Below are positions 59,151-64,000 of a stretch of DNA of 64,000 nt, in pieces. The notes under the pieces were generated by a model. The model was not told the DNA's origin and did not search any database. It saw nothing but the letters and a program-made list of their open reading frames with translations. A program made the translations under genes and the position numbers. This stretch comes from Escarpia spicata (Eukaryota > Annelida > Polychaeta > Sabellida > Siboglinidae), in assembly GCA_963995525.1 (NCBI GenBank), contig OZ023209.1, positions 36,545,616-36,609,615 on the forward strand. The letters run 5' to 3'. Position 1 is the first letter of the stretch. Each line of letters starts with the position of its first letter.

Positions 59151-59555
59151 CTACATCCCCGCAATCGTGTTGTCTGCCTTGCGCCTCAGTTCTGCTTTCT
59201 CCCCGCTTGCTCTCCTGGATCCTGACGCCTGACTCCACAGTGACGGCCTCGCATGGACGAACGCGGTGTTGGGTGAGCGTTTTCCCCAGCGGAAGATGGA
59301 GGAGCCGATGGTATTAGTGTCTGGATCGTTGGACCCCTGGTCCGTTTCGACCAAGTCGAACGGTGGCTCGAACAGGGACTCGTAGTCCGGGTCGAACGAT
59401 TGCCGCTTTGCAAAACACCGACACACACCGGCGGCGAAGCCGTGCTTGCACGCCCACGCACAGTCCAGTCGGAAGCCGTCGACCCGGCCGACAGGGGGCG
59501 ACAGAAGATAGACGAACATGGCCGCGACAGAGAATCTTACTAACACTGCGAGCAT
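59151..59555 (-). CDS. Neuropeptide-like secreted precursor with C-terminal amidation site
   Basis: A 134-residue open frame starts at ATG 59555; the in-frame upstream GTG at 59570 is rejected as a eukaryotic start. Residues 1 to about 27 form a signal peptide (hydrophobic SVAAMFVYLL). A short peptide follows with four cysteines at 32, 36, 45 and 47 (C-x3-C-x8-C-x-C), ending at Lys-Arg 50-51. Next comes an acidic segment starting QSFDPDYESLFEPPFD; the N-terminal Gln could cyclise and the Tyr lies in an acidic context suited to sulfation. It ends SSIFRW-GKR at 85-93, a textbook amidation and dibasic cleavage signal giving an Arg-Trp-amide. A basic C-terminal tail closes the precursor. I cannot name the family. 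The arrangement should be compared with protostome orphan precursors. A GT/TA microsatellite lies directly upstream. Confidence 0.72.
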   Translation of the reverse strand: MLAVLVRFSVAAMFVYLLSPPVGRVDGFRLDCAWACKHGFAAGVCRCFAKRQSFDPDYESLFEPPFDLVETDQGSNDPDTNTIGSSIFRWGKRSPNTAFVHARPSLWSQASGSRRASGEKAELRRKADNTIAGM

Positions 59556-59649
59556 GATGTCGTTCCGCACGCTACAAGTAGATGTTCATTGTATACAGCC
59601 CAGTGATAATGCAATGGTATTCAAAGAATGTACGTGCGTGTGCGTGCGT

Positions 59650-59982
<333 letters not shown>

Positions 59983-61430
59983 TCACGGACAATATGTCAA
60001 TTGCGAAAATCTGTATCGTCACTGATGTGTGATTATTGATCACCATAACATTATTTATGCGAATCTTTGGTTAACACAATTTACTTCGTATTTATTCCTG
60101 TCGTTTTCAAACACACACGCACGAACGCACACGCTCACAGAAAAAAAATATATATATACATACACACACATGTGTTGTAATAACAATACGACACTTTCAC
60201 CAGCAGCGAACGCGTCTAATTTATACCACACAATTGGCAAGAGAAGCGCCAACGCATGACCACAGATTTAACAACGTACGAACGTACCACGACCTGGAGG
60301 TTTTTTGAGAAAACTGGGCACCCCCTTTTTGGGTCTGGTCCGTCCATGGTTATTATTTACGGACAAGCCACAATGTTACTAAATAATGCCGCACTAGCTT
60401 GGCACCCTGTCAGAAATAGCTGGTTCCGCTTATGCCCAAGATCCCCATCCTATATTGGCACCCAGGGCGACATTTTTAAAAGTATAAATAAAAAAACAAC
60501 CCTAACGGGGCGGCTAAGACGCCTACAAAATTTAAGTCCCATACATGCGAAACTGAGATATGCTCGGACACACACAGAACAACATAGACTCACATTCTAT
60601 TTTTATAATATAAATAATATGAGTGGTTTGTAAAACGCAAAGTTGTCCAATGTATATCATGGTAAACCATTTACCTCGACCAAAACATCACGATATTTAC
60701 CTCGACCAAAACATCACGATATTTATCGTGGTTTAACATGGTATATTTTCTTATGAAATTAAAAACTGAATCGTCTCCAGTAAGAATTAAATATAAACCA
60801 GTCTCCGCCAGTGAGACCCAGGATAAAGCACACTTGTATTAGGGCATCAGTAAACTAGAGAGGATTTAGCAAGAAAAAAGAACACGTGGCAATAACGATT
60901 ACTTGGATGATTGACTAGCCTCCGTATGCCAGCTGACAGTGCACGCACATACTGACGGCCGGTCTCCCCGAGCAGATTGATCACTTACAACAGTCCACTG
61001 GGACATGCTTAATGAAAGATCCATCGATACGTGTCACACAGACCTCGTGTCCAGTGTATATCACACGAGAATACACCTATAAAACGTTACTATAACAGAG
61101 CCGTTGCAACAGAAATGTGATAATCTTCGGACATGGTTTGACTATTGATCATTGCAAAAGCAGAAACGTAAATGTGCACTTGGCCTATTGACAAAGTTCA
61201 AGAAACAAGATGCACGATTTGAAACATGACACAGAGTTCAATAATCATGTTGCACAATTTAAAACGTATCATCACATATTTGTAGCAAAAAATTACGGTC
61301 TTGGTAATGACAAACTATAAAAATGTAAAGTTATTATGAGTGTGTTCGGGTATGTCTACACAACAAGTAATCTGCCGAATCAAGGTATTACCGTCACAAC
61401 CCCTACTTTTACAGTTTCATCGACTTGGTT
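59983..61430. other. Non-genic stretch
   Basis: Nothing coding is recognised; the frame at 60256-60633 plus has no motif. A 26-bp tandem duplication (TTTACCTCGACCAAAACATC plus ACGATA) at about 60671-60722 is flanked by ATCATGGTAAACCA and its near reverse complement TGGTTTAACATGGTAT (60658-60742), forming a small inverted structure. Confidence 0.5.
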
Positions 61431-61716
61431 AAGCTAAGATTCCATATGTACGGGTACTGCATGCGGATGCGGCATGCGGCAACACAATTAATAGAGTTGG
61501 TTGAAATTAATGTAAGTAGTTGCAAACGTACATAGGCGGGTGAGTTTTGTCATGCGGATGCGGATGCGGATACGGATACGGCAAACTGAATCGCTCATGT
61601 ATAACGATTGGAATCGTATCCGCATGCGAATCGGATAGGAAATTCCAAGTAATGACGTCACTACAGAGGTATTCCACATTCCGCATCCGTTTCCGTACAT
61701 ATGGAATCATAGCTTT
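61431..61716. mobile_element. Foldback (MITE-like) element with GGATGC/GGATAC hexamers
   Basis: The left end AAGCTAAGATTCCATATGTA-CGG and the right end (reverse complement AAGCTATGATTCCATATGTA-CGG) match with one mismatch over 23 bp, and the similarity continues through GGATGCGG blocks. The total is about 286 bp with no coding capacity. Inside are hexamer runs GCGGATGCGGATGCGGATAC (61554 on) and their inverted counterpart ATCCGCATGCGAATCGGAT (61618-61636). Terminal inverted repeats without an ORF suggest a non-autonomous DNA element. Confidence 0.75.
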
Positions 61717-62071
61717 ACCTTTCAAACCAAATTGAAACAGTCCACATTTCCTGTGTGCACAGTTACCGATGTATTTGTTTCCTGCGTTTTTCAAATATCC
61801 CAGGCAGGTCCAATCACCCATATCCCAAATGTTTGTTCCTCGGCTTAATGAAAATGTTTTTGTCTTCTGGTACTACATACAAAATCTGCAACTATATCGG
61901 TACCTTCAACACAACAAACTCAAGATGCCTTTGTTAAAATTGCATTACACCATAAACGTCGGCGGTCCCTCGCTCTGGTGATGAATCGTGTGCATACCTG
62001 TTCACAACAGCACGCTTAGCGATTCGGGTTTGTTTTGCCTGTGTTTGGTTTTTATTTGGGAGGTGTAGCAT
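61717..62071. other. Non-genic stretch
   Basis: No feature recognised between the foldback element and the GT tract. Confidence 0.4.
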
Positions 62072-62073
62072 TG

Positions 62074-62140
<67 letters not shown>

Positions 62141-62154
62141 GTTGTTGTTGTTGT

Positions 62155-62241
<87 letters not shown>

Positions 62242-62307
62242 CGTGTGCGTGTGTGTGTGCGCGTGTGTGTGTGCGTGTGTGTGTGGGCGTGTGCGTGTGC
62301 GTGTGTT
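62072..62307. repeat. Compound GT / TTG / GC microsatellite
   Basis: GT run (62072-62138), four to five TTG units (62139-62152), a second GT run to 62232, then GCGCGCGC and mixed GTGC units. Confidence 0.95.
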
Positions 62308-63915
62308 AAACCAAACCGAAGCTCTTTGTTCCTCATCCTTTAATATTATGTTCTTGTTACGATAATAAATATGTTGACGGTATATATACTGCCGGCCTGT
62401 CGGCCTGTGTTTAGTATACCCACAAGTGTTCGCAATTTGAATATTTTGACAGCAAAATGTTCAAATTGTAAACAAAACATTCCGACTGAAAGCATGCTCA
62501 CCTGATTAAACGAACCCCCTACTAATAATTACCATCCTGACTGTAATAGATCGGACAACCCCTCTCTAAATAGCATGCTATGTGACTCACATGATGTTTC
62601 TCTCTCCCCCGCTCTCTTCTCTCCCTCGATGCTCTCTGATAACAACCGCACAGTCTGTCGCCGCATCCGTCTCCGCCGTGTGTCTCTCGAGGCTGTTCTA
62701 ACGTAGTGATGGCATCCTATGTCCACCCCAGCTTATATCGAGATGTTCACGCTTGGGTGGCAATGCAATGCAATGTAGCATAACGTTTATGTTTCCTGCA
62801 TTTCACGAAAGACTAGCACCGGCAGCTGGTGACGTCTGCCGGATTCACTAATTAAGTTTCTATTTGCATCGTTATCTGGGTTAAATACGAACTGCTTGAC
62901 TCTGGAAGTACAGCTGGTTGATTTAATGACGACACAATCAAAAGCTATATTTCAACAAATATATTGTTTCCAATATTTTGCAACATGTTGTGAAATAGAA
63001 CAATTCAGATATAATACACCTACACATAAAGGTATGTGTAACCATAGGACGAAATCATGAATACCAATATACTAGTATTTTACAATAACAGTACATTTGC
63101 GTTTTAGTGTCTGCTAATTTGAAAATTACGGTGGTACAGTATAGTATTACGGTGTAGGAGATTTTAATTTAAAATAGTTACTGTCGTACGAGCCACTTAA
63201 GAGGCTTTGTAAATCGTTCATAACGTAATTGTTTTCGAATTCTATCGTCGTATCATTATTTAAAACTGTTTAGGTATATGTACGTGTGAACAAAGTTTTT
63301 CAGAAGAAGAAGAAGCACATCTGTTTTCGATATTTTCCAGTGCTCAATAAACTCAAGTTGAGAGTAATTCTGTAGGAATACTGCATAATACGACACCAGA
63401 TCTAGAAACATTCCACCCACAGCAAAATCAATAAACTTATGTGTTCGTCATACTACACATTGAACAACACCTGAAGCAGACTGGTCGTCTAATTATATCA
63501 TCCTCGTGTCAACGCTTGTTTCAATTAATTAGTTTCAATTAACTCAATTACCTTGACGGCTGCGGTATGGGCTATCCAATGCTAATTTCGTTTACTCGAT
63601 TCAACGCCCACTCAGTGTCCGTGTGTAATTATTCATTGATAATTATAGCAATAATAACCGGCCAATAATTACGATGCATGTTGCCATCGACGATTGGTGC
63701 GTGCAAAATACTAAGTCACATTGGGTGACTTACACACAGCTTCAACTGAAGTAAACACACCTTCTGCATGCAACTGAAGCACCCTCAGTTAGAAACGTAC
63801 ACCACTCGCTAGGCAGGCGACTGCGACACCTATGTGGAATCATGTTGGCATTTGTTCCCGCGACATTTCGCTAAAATGGAGTATCATCTGTATAGTTGTT
63901 AGAACATCAGATGCG
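62308..63915. other. Non-genic stretch to near the right edge
   Basis: No exon, RNA gene or element recognised on either strand. Short perfect doublets such as CGGCCTGT (62393 and 62401) are present. Confidence 0.4.
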
Positions 63916-63984
63916 CAACTGGGAGTCTCACGTTACCCCAACTGGGAGTCTCACGTCACCCCAACTGGGACTCTCACGTCACCC
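63916..63984. repeat. 23-bp tandem repeat, three copies
   Basis: The unit CAACTGGGAGTCTCACGTCACCC starts at 63916, 63939 and 63962 with one substitution each in copies one and three. It could be the edge of a longer family member, but the repeat ends before the window does. Confidence 0.93.
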
Positions 63985-64000
63985 CAATTCATAGCTGCAT

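Overview
The window is eukaryotic and metazoan. It has spliced genes with GT-AG introns, non-LTR retrotransposons of several kinds, Penelope-like elements, a THAP-type DNA transposon, long microsatellites and three large satellite arrays. The mix of an amidated-neuropeptide-type precursor, secreted discoidin (F5/8C) proteins and these element families fits a marine invertebrate, most likely a lophotrochozoan such as a mollusc. I cannot fix the species from sequence alone.

Host genes are few, and all three supported ones lie on the minus strand. (1) A three-exon gene (13542 down to 7348) encodes a 340-residue secreted protein: signal peptide, a short Cys motif like the angiopoietin N-terminus, a coiled coil, and one complete F5/8 type C domain split over three exons. 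(2) A paralogous 5' half (18758 down to 17470) encodes the same architecture up to mid-domain and ends in a phase-1 donor. I found no 3' exons of its own, but its donor is in phase with exons 2 and 3 of gene 1, so the two may be alternative 5' modules sharing one 3' end. (3) A short secreted precursor (59555 down to 59151) has four cysteines, dibasic sites and an ...FRW-GKR amidation site.

Layout: 1-3966, 28-bp satellite with higher-order repeats; 4240-4735, RTE-like fragment; 6001-6712, uninterrupted GAGT microsatellite; 7348-18758, discoidin gene region; 20888-23130, diverged tandem repeats; 23377-24740, Penelope-like element 1; 24780-27115, a dead non-LTR element; 28140-37545, a three-level nest (plus-strand LINE split by a nearly intact minus-strand L2-like LINE, itself holding a THAP/DDE/YqaJ transposon remnant); 37556-42270, CR1-like elements around a TATG microsatellite; 42490-45372, Penelope-like element 2; 46901-51910, 23-bp satellite; 54118-56475, 30-bp minisatellite; 56476 to the end, mostly unique sequence with the neuropeptide gene, a foldback element and microsatellites.

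Most long open frames here are by-products of tandem repeats whose unit contains no stop codon; they are not genes.
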